Shown: piece after piece, positions 34,101 through 45,429 of the stretch
How the letters are laid out: each line of letters opens with the position of its first letter
Position numbering within the stretch: position 1 is the stretch's first letter
Origin: Capitella teleta
Taxonomy: Eukaryota > Annelida > Polychaeta > Capitellidae
DNA length: 64,000 bases
Reading direction: 5' to 3'
NCBI GenBank assembly: GCA_000328365.1
Contig: KB299519.1
Coordinates: forward strand, 201,863 to 265,862
The notes under the pieces: model-generated
Database searches by the model: none
The model's input: the letters and a program-made list of their open reading frames with translations, nothing else
Told to the model about the DNA's origin: nothing
Made by a program: the position numbers and the translations under genes

Positions 34101-37100
34101 ACCAAAGGACATAGTCATTGATCACAGTCATCACAGTCATCATTCTCAAACCGTTTTTAAAACATAATGACTGTCTCTGGGTTCTTTGTGAGGTTTCTGG
34201 TGTGAATATTCTGAAAAAGAAAGGAGAAATTGAAAAATTGAAATTGAGATTACAACTGCATTGAGTGCAGTAAAATGAAGTATAAAATGTGTACTGATTG
34301 GTTGCATGTGTACTTGTGGTGCTAAATTCAGAAGTTGTTGAAGATTTAAAATTAATTAAATTATAATCTGAAATTTCTGATAATGACTTAAATAAACTCA
34401 CCGCTGTAGTAACTGAATATTAGGGTTATTCCTGCTCCCAAAACACAGATTGATGACATCACAATTATCGGCGCGATCACAAGGAGTGATTTGTCTTCTG
34501 TTGGTTCTTGTATTTCAGTCGAGTCAGTCACTTTAGCCACTGTCTTGTTCATCAAATGTGTTCCAAATGTGCTCATTTCCTGACTGTTGGCCACCAATGA
34601 ATCAAATTCCTCTGTTTTTCTCCATTCTGAGAAGGTTAATCGAGAAGGTACATCTTGAATTAGTTGAAGAATTAAAATTACTTACCAGGACAGAAGGAGC
34701 GGCATTCTTCTACCGTTTCCCATTTGTCTGCGTCTTCGCATATGAAGTTACACGGGTTGCAGATTTCCACGATGTCATCGCAGTATTCTATTTTACCTGG
34801 TTCCTCACAAAAGCATTGTGCGTTCGCTGTAGGAAGGCCGGGTATGCTGGAATGATGTAATTGTGTGAGTATGATGTCAATGTAATTGTAAATGTCTATG
34901 ATTAATTTTACTGATTCTCTATCAATTAAAACTCACCTCAATACCAAGAAAACCATTGCTCCAACGTGTGCCCCCCTCTCCAAATATCTCAGAAAATTAT
35001 AATTCATGGTCTTTGTGAGGAATTACGTACGAATCTGATTTCTGTGGAATGATTTCGTTCTTTTCAACAATCATCATAACCATGATTCATTATGGTTATA
35101 CACTTAACCATGACAATACTTTTGGTTATACACTTAACCATGACTTCATGTATAATTATGCTAATCCACTTATACTGGTCATAAAATGTAAAAAACATTC
35201 CAATGAATGAAGACAAATTAGACAATGATAGTTGGCAACGCGCCAATGATGGTTTTTGTTTTCTTTCTCGTATATGTGCTTTCCTGTTTATTTACCCTCA
35301 GAACCCTTAAGCAAATGAGGCTTATGTGTTCTGAGGAGGTAAGCAGGAGTTAAGTGCCTTGCATAAGGATGCAAGGTTGGTTGCTTTGAACTTCCATGCA
35401 GTGGTCAGCGCCAAGCCCTTACAATAATTGAGGCAAGTATGCTAACCACTTTAACCACCACTTCTCCTTGAAAGCAATCAATTAGGTGCTCCTTAGTCCT
35501 AATTGACGTATTTATAATGAGACTAATGAGTGATCTTTGAAGGACATCCACTTTGCTCTTTCCAGAAAATCAGGTGGAGCTTTATAAATACCTGCAACAA
35601 AATCTGTCATCAGCAAATCTTTTTTTCGAACTGGTTAATTTTTTCACCCATGGTTATTTTACTATTATCTTTGAGTTGATTAATTGCCAATGAGCGCCGT
35701 TCTATTTTAGCATACATATGCCGCGCAGTTTTAATTCATCACCCACCGTTGTACTAGCTTTTTGTCTCAGCCTCTGAGTGGTCGAGAATGCATATCACTC
35801 CAGACTCACCGTAGATGGAGGGTTGATGAATAATGTCAATGATTATTGTCTTTTAGTGATGGCTGCTGAGATTGTGAAATTCCAAATTCCCAAAATTGTC
35901 GACATGCACAACTACAATCCCACTTCGTCAGTCGAGGGTAAACAGACCAACTGGAGTCTGTTAAACAGGTATTTGGTAGAAGTAAGGTTCCTGTGTTAAC
36001 ATTTGCTTTATGCGTTCTTCACATGTTTGTGTTATTCATCATAATTGTGTTCAAACAAAACACATTATGCTGATTTAATTAAGAACTTCTTTTGTTTCAA
36101 AGTCAACCTAAAAAAAGAAAATATATATATATATATATATATAAAATCTTCCCTCAAGATTCTCGAAAATTTGGTTGACTTTGAAAGTGACTTTTGAGGT
36201 ATTCTTTTGCTATTAGAGTATATAACACATGCCTGATTCAGCCTGAATCAATCACTTTCTACACTTGGCATGATGACAAGTAGTTCCGCAATGAGCACTC
36301 ACTCAGTCGTTTTCATTTCTTATACTCAGTGATGGTGGCTGAACTGATCCGATATTTCATTCCTCGTGGCGTTGAGTTACACAATTATAGCCCCGGCAGT
36401 TCTACTCGGGTCAAAGAGCATAACTGGTTCCATCTGAACAAGTAAGTTATTGGTCGGAGCAGCGTTAATTTCATAATTAGTTCACCGTTTAATTGACTGC
36501 CAAACAAATCAAGCTTTCGACTGAGTGTTGTTCGGGCTTTGCACGTAGTATAATGATTAGGAGTCATGGTGTATTTACATTAATGCTGTGAGTTTTTTGT
36601 TTTCTCTGCTTGCTAATTTCGTGGCTTTCAATTTTGTGAGATCCTTGCACAGGCTGATAATTAAACAATTTCAAATTTCTCTTATTTTGTTCATATTTTA
36701 AAATGGTGGTAACTAATGTTTGTTGCTTTCTCAGAAAAGTTTTACGTCGCCTGGATTTTGAGGTGGATCCGAATGTCATCCGGAATATCGTGCACTGTCG
36801 TCCGTGGGCGATTGAGAATTTCTTGGTTCTCCTGCGAGAGAAGATGGACGCGTACCTGATGCTGCGTGACACCTCACGCTTCGCCCACGGTGACGCCAAT
36901 GAGGCTCCGGAGGTCGACCAACAGCAATCCCGTGCAGGTGAGCCTCAAAACCTCCGTAATTTCTAACCATTGAACCTCCATTTTTCCAAGGGAATCAAGG
37001 TCATCCCATCCCTGGCGCACGACATTCCCCGCAGAATGACAGACGGACTAATAGGTGTGACCTTCGCATCTCTTCATATTCGAGATTTCTACTCATATAA

Positions 37101-37503
37101 TTTTCCTTCTCAGAGCTCGTGCAGTTCCCCAGAAGCAGTTCCTCTCTCCACGCAATAAAGCTGGCCAGGAGTTGGTTCCAAAATCTTTGTTACTTCAAAA
37201 ACAAGAAGAACTGATGGCCAAGGAGGAAACCATCCAAGTCAGAATTCACATTCTCTTGAGCCAAATTTTAATCTTCCAGCTTTCCTTTAGATTCTGGCCG
37301 CTAAAATAGGCGGTTTAGAGAAGCTGATCAGTCTGAAAGACATTCGCATTGATGACCTTACCGCTCGCATTGGAGAAATTGAGAACTTCCGGCCTCCTGC
37401 GAAAGGGATGCGCAAAGGTCATTCACACCCAAGGCTGAGTGACGCTGGAACGAGAGGGGGTGGAGGGGCAGGCGTCCGGGGAGGAGGCTTCTTCCAGCGC
37501 TAA
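31193..37503 (+). CDS. Spef1: SPEF1/CLAMP ciliary calponin-homology protein with duplicated exon 2
   Basis: A microtubule-binding protein of cilia and flagella (central apparatus, planar cell polarity); 278 residues. Exons: 31193-31313, then either 35857-35968 (2a) or 36330-36441 (2b), then 36735-36937, 36991-37054, 37114-37237, 37291-37503; all phases agree. The CH domain covers about residues 9-115 and opens with the SPEF1 signature LYSWVDDIPLSRAKKNLSRD. The C-terminal segment (about 190-240) is a coiled coil (EELMAKEETIQILAAKIGGL, then IRIDDLTARIGEIE), as in SPEF1, and ends in a Gly/Arg tail. I chose the ATG at 31193, in good context, because homologues start close to the CH domain; an in-frame ATG at 31154 is an alternative. 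Intron 1 is 4.5 kb and contains a nested opposite-strand gene, a truncated MITE and another repeat. Confidence 0.94.
31607..32045 (+). mobile_element. MITE copy, 3'-truncated, in SPEF1 intron 1
   Basis: The left end reads TTAAACGGATGCGGAACGG, a diverged form of the terminal repeat seen at 58021 and 14695. The body matches those copies up to GTTTCATCACAG at about 32045. There the similarity stops and a different repeat begins, so roughly 180 bp of the right end, including the right terminal repeat, is missing. A 50-N gap lies inside it. No coding capacity. Confidence 0.75.
31851..31900. other. Assembly gap, 50 N, inside MITE copy
   Basis: Fifty N interrupt the MITE, just where the 58-kb copy has its GC-richer interior (CGCATGCG region). 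The gap is probably a placeholder caused by repeat collapse. Confidence 0.99.
32046..32528 (+). repeat. Interspersed repeat, family B, copy 2
   Basis: The inverted relative of 23338-23815, beginning directly where the MITE copy stops and ending CTACTTTTGGCCCACTCTGT. Internal landmarks shared with the other copy include GCATTAAGGAATGTCAT, GATAAACATTAG, GCTTATCCATG and GACATGTCAGACTAACCAT. It is non-coding, and probably a DNA-transposon derivative with a mariner-like end. Confidence 0.65.
34146..35007 (-). CDS. Single-CRD TNF-receptor-like protein (BCMA/TACI type), nested in SPEF1 intron 1
   Basis: A 173-residue type I membrane protein. Exons (minus): 35007-34937, 34846-34686, 34626-34402, 34210-34146; phases agree. 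A signal peptide ends about residue 33 (VFLVLSIPGLPTANA). One cysteine-rich module (35-76) has eight Cys, with C-x2-C-x3-C-x11-C-x3-C at its end. BCMA has C-x2-C-x3-C-x8-C-x3-C, preceded by a Tyr/Phe-Asp-x-Leu turn; here the matching stretch is YCDDIVEIC. A Ser/Thr/Glu stalk follows, then a transmembrane helix (about 125-148) and a 25-residue basic tail without a death domain. From the family it would bind a TNF-family ligand; that is inference from cysteine spacing. A Fn14-like receptor is the main alternative. It lies wholly within an intron of SPEF1 on the opposite strand, with a possible poly(A) signal at 33763-33758. Confidence 0.75.
35094..35153. repeat. Short direct repeat, GGTTATACACTTAACCATGA twice
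   Basis: Two copies of a 20-base unit about 39 bases apart in SPEF1 intron 1, just upstream of the TNFR-like gene. Each unit contains an inverted repeat (GGTTA...TAACC) that can form a small hairpin. Confidence 0.8.
35285..35465. repeat. SINE/LINE-tail-like interspersed repeat
   Basis: Contains AAGTGCCTTGCATAAGGATG and, further on, TGCTAACCACTTTAACCACC. Such a pair is typical of the conserved end of widespread tRNA-related animal repeats (the GTGCCTTGCxxAAGGA... CTAACCACT pattern). No coding potential. Ends approximate. Confidence 0.4.
35857..35968 (+). other. Spef1: SPEF1 alternative exon 2a
   Basis: 112 bp, acceptor TCTTTTAG, donor AACAG|GTATTT. It encodes the CH-domain middle, with IPKIVDMHNYNPTSS and TNWSLLN. 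Phase is 1 in and 2 out, identical to exon 2b. Confidence 0.9.
36122..36143. repeat. (AT)n microsatellite between the two SPEF1 exon-2 copies
   Basis: About eleven AT units inside the 361-bp intron separating exons 2a and 2b. Confidence 0.95.
36330..36441 (+). other. Spef1: SPEF1 alternative exon 2b
   Basis: 112 bp, the same length as exon 2a, acceptor TTATACTCAG, donor GAACAA|GTAAGT. It encodes IPRGVELHNYSPGSS and HNWFHLN; 18 of 38 residues match exon 2a. Joining 2a to 2b creates a TGA five codons in, and skipping both shifts the frame, so the two should be used one at a time. Confidence 0.9.
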
Positions 37504-39251
37504 ATAATCAGCGCTAAAACTCCGCCATTCTTCTGATCTCATCGTTTTGTTGGGAAGTCGTCTTCCGTCCTGTGATTAAGGCAATCACATGGTGCATAAA
37601 GTTACACGTTTTACGGTTGTTGCAGCAGTTTAGCTTTAAACATCGGAGTCCATTTTAAGGACTGTTGTCTTTGATCTTCCTCTCTTTCTCGCTCCCTCGT
37701 AGTCTTCTCGTGTACTTTGTTAACTACCCATTTCAGCCATTTGTATCTGTCCTCACACTCATTCTATTTATACGGCAGCTTCCAATGTTCACTTTTCTTC
37801 CATTCACGTTTAGTTCACAAATGTTCAATCTACAATTTTTTTTCGTCTGAATTGTTTTATTCAATCTACAATTTTTTTTCGTCTGAATTGTTTTATTTTA
37901 TTGGTAAATGGGGGTATATTTAAAGTTGTTGTAATTTAGTACATATTTTATTATTTTGTTTGGTTTTGAAATATAATGTTTTTGTTTTATCCAATTATGC
38001 AATCTTTAATTTTTTCACACTTGGTTTTATCCGTAAAATGCTAAAACTTCACGGTGTTTAATTATCCTAACTGAATCTTCCAATTTAATTTTATTGCTAG
38101 AATATAATTATTATCAATGTTGGCACCTAATTTATTAATCCATATCAAATGCAAATGTTTATTTGCATGGCATTTCTGCTGTAGTCCTATCTATACAACT
38201 AAATTTACTATGGAATATCGCTGGAATTGGTTTATTTGATAGGGAACATTAATTTTTATCTTGCTAGAATTTGACGTCAAATTATTTTTGTTTTGAATTT
38301 TGAATTCTGGATGATCTCTGTTGCATAAGTTGGATAAAGAAATATTTCACATCTATTTATTCAAATGGTACACTCCATAGAATAATAAATTCAATTAGTT
38401 ACATAACATAATAATTTGTGTGTTGGTCCTTATAGTTGCTTTAATTATGTTGTGAACTTATTATGGATGTGGATTTTACTACAAGCATATTCTACAATTC
38501 ATGAATACTTTCAGCTGATAATTATAAATGTACTGGAATCACCGTATCTGGCAATTGGTTAGCTTACTGTGCTCGCATGTACATTTACAGTCAGAAATGT
38601 TGAAAGAGTTATACGGGGGTAATCATAATGTACATACAAGTACGTTATGATTCTGTACATGCTGTGGTAAAGCACTTGAAAAAAACGGGAAGAACACGTG
38701 ACGCACTACTTGATACTGGCGGGAAAACGAGCACGTGGTTGGCATCTTGATGTGCATGATCAGAACAGGATGAGGCAAATTGTAATGATGTCAAGTTTAT
38801 TTCAGACGACAACAAGCGATGGCGATTGTAATGATATGTCAATTATGTAATATTTTATGTACATGCATAGACATGGATGCATGGAGTGGCTTACACAAGA
38901 GCACCCCTTCCCCTTTCCTGTTTACTGGTCAAACCCCCATTCGATTGAGTACGTGTACAAAGTTGAACAGCTATTCATAAATTATGTACATCGAAATCCT
39001 TAATAGCAGGTACATAAGGAATTAATGCAAGGATGATATAATTTCAGTTGCATGCATTACCAATATACAGGAAATAATTTACTACTAGTAGCTAGGCTAT
39101 ATTATCTAATATCTACAATTCTATTTGTATAAATATTATGCTTTGCTAACGTCATTAATTTTATTGATAAATTTTACATCATGATTATAGTATACAATAT
39201 TTACATGTACATATCATCATATAAGTAGATGAAAAGACGAAATATGCGATC
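37504..39251. other. Convergent intergenic region between SPEF1 and the vWD gene
   Basis: AT-rich 3' flanks of two convergent genes. SPEF1 can end at AATAAA 38384-38389, and the vWD gene at a minus-strand AATAAA at 39165-39160. No other gene seen. Confidence 0.6.
37824..37895. repeat. Tandem duplication of a 36-bp unit in SPEF1 3' flank
   Basis: Two adjacent perfect copies of a unit starting TTCAATCTACAATTTTTTTT and ending in TTGTTTTA, in the probable SPEF1 3' UTR. A poly(A) hexamer AATAAA follows at 38384-38389. Confidence 0.9.
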
Positions 39252-42200
39252 TCAAATTGGACGAAATGAGTGTAAAACTTCAGAAAACGATGTCCGGTGA
39301 CCTTGATTCAGGGAAGTTTGACCCTGGCCTGAACCCTGACCCAATTTTGACGGGTGAGCTCGGTTCGCTGCAGTTGGATACATAGACGACGGAAAGGCTG
39401 CGAGGTGCGCTGCTGTAGTTGCTCGGGGGTCTGCGTGGAGAGATAAGTGATTGGTGCGATTATAGAGATCAAACAATTGAACATGCAGGGACGGCGTCTT
39501 CATGCTGTGCGCAGGGTCATGCGGTTAATGGTCACACCTACAATTAAGGAAACAAGTTTTAGACTTCATAGCAGGAAAAAGAGAGAGGCTCGTGCATAAT
39601 GGGCTCATAAGTTATATAGGTCACTTAATGACTTAAATAATGTTAAGCAACAAGTGAGCTAATCATGCAAACCTTAAAATTAAAGTGCATGGGAAGTAAT
39701 AATAATAATAATTGCAAGACATAAGAAAATGAAGTATCTATACGTACGCTTCTTCCTTTTTGGAACACGCATAGCAGACACAAACTGTGATGCAGACGAT
39801 TATGATCAACGCTGCAATGGCGCCGACGACGATGTACACCAGATGAAGGCGACATCGCAGGGCTGTTATGTAATCATGATTATAATTTATGCATTGATGA
39901 AGAGAGGAGTCTGCCCACTTTTCATTCGCGACCATTCATCCTCGTTGTCCCCATTGCTGCAACGCATGCATTCGTCATCCGGCTTCGATGCGCCTTCGGC
40001 GTAACACACTCCGTCTATGACGCAACCCGTATTCTGCAAAGGAAGGATTATTGACCAATGACCATCCCACTATCTCGTTGTCGCATGCAATGTAAATGTA
40101 CGTAGAATTGTGATCATGAATGCACTTGATAACCGACCTTGCGGCTGCATTTCACGACTGAGTTTTCCATAATTTGACAATCGTGGCAAATCGAGTTGAA
40201 TGTCACGTATACCAATGGTGTGCTCATCTCTGACGATTCCGAATAGCTGAGTCGTATGGTGTGCGATTGCACTGCGGTTGTTGATACTGGGATCCCGCAA
40301 AAGAGCTGCTGACTTGTCAGGATGCTGGCTTTTGAAACTATCGTTGATTCTTCTGCTGGGAGCTGTTCGACCATCTGTGCAGGGAATATTGGGATTGCAT
40401 TGAGGACAAATTAAGGCGGAATGAACTGAGAAGCAAACGAAGGTTGGACTCCAAGGAACCCCCAGAGCAGACAGGTGTTGTACTAACGTTCGCGGAAGTT
40501 ACATGGCAGTATTCATCTCCAGCAAACTTGTCTCCAGTCACATACGAATTTTGACAAGTTCTCGTTCCGATTGTGTCGCAAACGCCTCCGTTGGGCAACT
40601 GGTAGACTTCCGGTCGTTGGTCCAACTCCACGGAACAATCCTGTCCGCTGAATCCACCACGACAAACGCAGACGCCTATGCGATTACGGAAATTGTCATA
40701 ACGTGTAATAATTATAAATTATTCAGGTACGAGTGTACTGTGAACTCATAAAGTGAAGTTACAATAATCCCCAAGATATTCCGGGGTTGCAGAGAGGATG
40801 AGATTGACTTATTATAAATAAGTTAATTGTAATGATGATGCTATACATTTCATAATGTAATAATAATAATAAGTAATAATAATACCTTTTTTGCATTCTC
40901 CGTTCCCTGAACATTCATTTGTGCAAATGAGGTTGTAGATGGATTTCGTGATATTCGCACCCTCTTCGTTGCTGTAGAAATCAACATTCGCGTTGATACT
41001 CTGCTCACAATTAATTTTCAGTGCTTCCAGGTGAGTATCCGCCCAGTTCACATCACCAGTGAGCTAAAAACAAATACATTAAATCCCCACATGCAGAAGT
41101 AATGAAGACTCACCGCGATGTCTTGAGCGCACCAGTCGATCTGGCCTTGGTGTTCGAACCCAGGAACTTTCAAACATTCTGTGACCACGGGCGACATTTC
41201 CACAAGTTTGCGCAGACAGAATTGTTGAGCTTCAGCCTCAGTCCAGTTCGGATGGAGTACGCTCTCGTTTCCCAAGAACTTGTAGTCGAAAATGTAGTCA
41301 GACGTATTCGTCTTCTGCTGATTCTGCTGTTCTTCTTGCGTTTGTTCTGTGTCATTGTGGAGGTTGATTCCTGGAAATGTCTCGGTCACATCTTCGCATT
41401 TCGTAGTGCAAATTCCACACGCGTTGTTATTGCCGTCACGACACGTGTCATCTCCTTGGAGACAGTCACAGTAGTCGGCAGGGAGTCTGAATGGGCCTCG
41501 TGCAACCCCGTTTACGAGGAGATCCTCATCAGGGATTCTCCATGATTGGAAGAACACTTTCCAGCTCGGGCTTCTCTTGGGGTAAATTTCGGTTCCGTTG
41601 GGTAAGAAATAAGTGTGTTCTTCTCCGTATATGCCACACAAGCCTCGGGTGGCTAAGTAATCAGCTGATGACGGATTGACAACGACATTAAAGAAATTGT
41701 TGGATTCTTTGAGAGTGACTACTGTTCCATGGGGCAACTGGATGTCCATGCGTGTCCCGGCCTCTGACATGAACATTCGGAACCCAGGGGTGATTTCTTT
41801 GTGGAAAAAGAGCTGAGCGTTGATGAGTTGGTTTTTACACCTATTGCACTTCGTGACCCCGTTCCGTTTGCAGCGATCCATTACGTAAACTGTGTCACCG
41901 GCACGAATCGCTGCAGCGCAGATACACGTGGCTCGGCTGCTGCACTTCTGGTACCCGACCTGCACTTCGATCGGATGCGTCTTGTGCCGGTACATCTGGT
42001 ACCAACCCTCGGTGTGCATGTTGTATCGGAGCTTTGCAAAGGACCTGATGTGTGGATCATTCCAGATCGTACAAGATGGTACCGTCGGAGCGTCCTTATC
42101 GATGACACGAACTGTGTACACACATAAGATATTGCTCTCCACCACTTGGCCGCCAACCACCTTCTTAACAACGATTCTCAACTTCTGCTCGGAATTCCCA

Positions 42201-45200
42201 TCCAGTTTTAAGTCTGTCTTGGCTGAAATTTTGTATTTACGGACATCTCTCCAGTTGCCCGATGTGATGACTTCCTTGCAGGCGGATCCAGAACCATGCG
42301 GACGCCCAATGACGAACTGTGGGATCCGCTGACCGTTCAGACACCTAGGAGCAAAACATTCAATCCAAATCTGACCATGGAGGCGCCCTCACTTTGGATT
42401 GGTGTCTTGGGATTCAGCCTCTAGTTTCAGCACCACTTCGCAGTCTGGCTCATCGCACAATGAGATAGACAGCTTCTTAAACTGGAATTCAATGTCATGC
42501 GCAGATCCTCCTTCTTCCAGCTCAATGATGGTTTCATTATTACACTGTTTGAATGCACCATTATGAAACGTTCGCTCATTACAACTGCCACTCACCTGGG
42601 CCGCATCTTTGACACATTTATCTCCCAAGAGTTCAAGCACATTATACAATGTGGTGTTTAGACTGGATTTTTCCTCTATAGTGCAGTCTTGTGAGTTGTA
42701 TCTCACGCATTCTGTCGTGTTTGCCACAGCACTGAAATCGATACGGCATATTCCATCATACGCACTCTGCAACCAACAAGACTCACTCGCAAGCCTCTTG
42801 GATGCTGTAATCGCCTTCAATGAGTTCCCACTGTCGGACCACGCACAGCCTCGCTCTGGTTGGATCACACACAGGAGCTGGGGTTGTAACCAGGCACTCG
42901 GCCCCCATCAGGCCATCGATGTAATCCTTTGCAAACTGGAAACGTTGCTTCAGCTCCGTTGAACATGCATCAGAATGAGTTAACAAGCAGAGCGAAGTAG
43001 CTGGAAGCAACTGCCTGGAAAATGGAAATACACGAGGTTTAGTTTGGTGTACGTCGAGAGGTACAGTGAGAGGATATTACTGGCAGATGTTGTCAAAACT
43101 GAGGCCTTCTACTCTAGCTTGCACCACGGCGTGACCCAACCCTGCCAAACAGTCGTTCACAGCTTCTATGTTGCACCGAGGATCCTCTGAAATAGACATT
43201 TTACTTTCAAATCTGCGCATTCGGCACATATCTAGTACATGTATTGCAACTACAATACAACGTTGCATGTCTATCGGTGGCTTATTGTACGCCAATTTGC
43301 TACTATCACTAACTACTAGTACGTAAACATACAATAAATCCAGGAGAGCTTCCTTATGCACTCTTAGCTCTTGGTTTACCTGTGGCAGGTACATCCGTTG
43401 TGCGGGTGCTCGAGACGACCGGAGAGGCTGTGCTGCCTTCGGGTGGAAATCTCGTTTGGACAATTCTTCCGCTTGTCGGGAGGGTGACTCCAGCATGGAA
43501 GGTGGAGGGCGTGCTCATTGGACATAGTTTCTCTATGGCAGAGTGGGAATATGACTGTGTAACGTTATAGCTGACAAATGTCGAATGGCTACAACTGGAA
43601 ACGCTGAAGTGGACACACTGGAAACCGGATGTTACCTCTCTGAAATAATATAGGCAATGTGGTATATTTATTTCAATATTGTCATTTCAAAAGTTGTCCT
43701 CTTGTACTTTGATTTAGATTTGTAGGATTATAAACAACCGATAAAAACTCACTTGTAGAGAACACCGCAGCTGAAGTCGGACGATCCCGTCATGATGTTC
43801 AGAATTCTACTTTGTGAGTGTTGAATGCATTGAAGTCCAGCGGTTTGATTGCATTGCGATGGACACTGGGCGGCTAGAAGTTTCAGCGCAGGGGTCAGAA
43901 TGGTGACTGGATTTGCGGCGTCATTTAGACAAATACAGTCTTCCAAAGAAGTCGCCACGCAATGCAAGACATCGGGGACGTGTCTGTTACATACACAACG
44001 CATTTCAAGCAAAATTCATACGAGCCTCATTGGTTCAAACCTGCAAAATTCACCGAATCTTTCCAGAGAGTTCTGCAGCGTCCATGCGACCTGGCCTCTA
44101 TACTGAGCCATGCAAGCGTTGAGAGAGTCTTCAGCCGTGGATGAATTGCATGGCATACCCGAGTGTGGAATGGTCACAGCGGAAATTGGCATAGGTGTTG
44201 TGGTGGTTGGCGCTGGTGTTGTATCTATGTGGTAGGCGGTAAGATGCGCCATGAAAGGGTCGATTGATTACGCACCGGAATATGGGAATCTGTCGTAGTT
44301 ACAATGGTCCGGGTCCTCGCAGCAGTAGGAGCAGATGCCCGATGAGACTATCCCCCGGGAGCAACCTTCTGCGTTGTTTGCCAGATAGTCTTGGCAATCC
44401 TGTGAAGAAGGAGCCAGTGAGTACAGCAACAGAGGGTTTGTCTGTTATGCGTCACCTGTTTAAGGATACAACCCTTTGTGGACCTCAGACTACCAGCTTC
44501 ATAACGAACTCTTGTGAAACAGGTGCTCTGAAATTGCGAGTTCATTTTCGCATAACTTATGAAATTAACGCATGTCTGAGAGCATAGCTCACCTCTTCAG
44601 TCGAGCAGCTGATGCTAGTGGCGGACATGTTGCAGAAATTGCCCCACTCCCACTCTGTACAGTGGTAGCAATGGCGACTGGCGTCTAGAAATTAGTCATT
44701 AAGAAATATCGTAATTGTATAATACGTACATGTAGGTACACACTGTAGGGAATAATGAATGATGACCTCATTATGAATACATTTAAAGTTCAAACCATTG
44801 AGAGCCCCTGCAAATTCGGAGTTGCTTATAAGTGCTATTAGGCCCGGCTTTCCTAAGATTCCTCCAGTGAAACGTTGCTGTCGATGACGAATTTGCAAAT
44901 TTGTAAAGCTTTAATTGATTTCGTTTTATTTTTCATAGTTTTAATTAGGTAAATATAGGCACTAGGCGATGAATCTACCGCTTCGCAATTTCAATCGATG
45001 TAAGAGCAGATATACTAGCACCATCAAGGCATCAACTATGATTGAAAAAACACGAGACATCGCAATTCATGACAACGTTGCAGAAATTTATGTGAAATTA
45101 ATATGACATATGTTTAATAATGATTCCCATATTGCGTGCAACAATGTTGTTCATTATTCACATACAATATTATCACGTTCTAAGCTCTGCATAAATTCTC

Positions 45201-45429
45201 AAGCGTGTTAAACATACAAATATTATTATTAATATATGCATTACATGTACTTATAACGTCCACTGCATTTTCCCCCGTCAAATTGTTTACCAGGATCCGC
45301 AGCAACAACAAAATAATTTCATTGCAAGCCATTCTTGCACTGAAGTATCGATAGCCCGAGTATTTGTTCTTAAATATACTTACGTAATAAGCCAACAGGA
45401 AACAAGGCGGCGATTAGTATAATCCACAT
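39252..45429 (-). CDS. Mosaic membrane protein: Ly6/uPAR, Cys-rich repeats, vWD, EGF, TM (16 exons)
   Basis: A type I surface protein of about 1320 residues. Exons (minus): 45429-45384, 44684-44593, 44399-44276, 44224-44041, 43983-43753, 43639-43380, 43186-43081, 43014-42787, 42766-42393, 42344-41114, 41063-40886, 40675-40488, 40374-40138, 40033-39919, 39862-39748, 39504-39252. Order: signal peptide (MWIILIAALFPVGLL); Ly6/uPAR domain (about 21-78, ending CCEDPDHCNY); Thr/Pro linker; several Cys-rich repeats (about 115-550) of a type I do not recognise; a vWD domain (from about 640, CTIWNDPHIRSFAKL, later TRGLCGIYG); an EGF-like domain (NECSGNGEC then CVCRGGFSGQDC); another Cys-rich part; TM helix (about 1206-1228); 90-residue tail. 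The vWD-EGF part resembles VWDE proteins. The junction of exons 8 and 9 is anomalous: a 20-nt intron that breaks frame. The last acceptor (GCGCACAG|C) was chosen because TTGTAG upstream leads to a stop. Ligand unknown. Confidence 0.8.

Noticed and set aside
41102-42332. Plus-strand frames of about 146 residues
   Set aside because: They are shadows of the 1.2-kb vWD exon on the minus strand.
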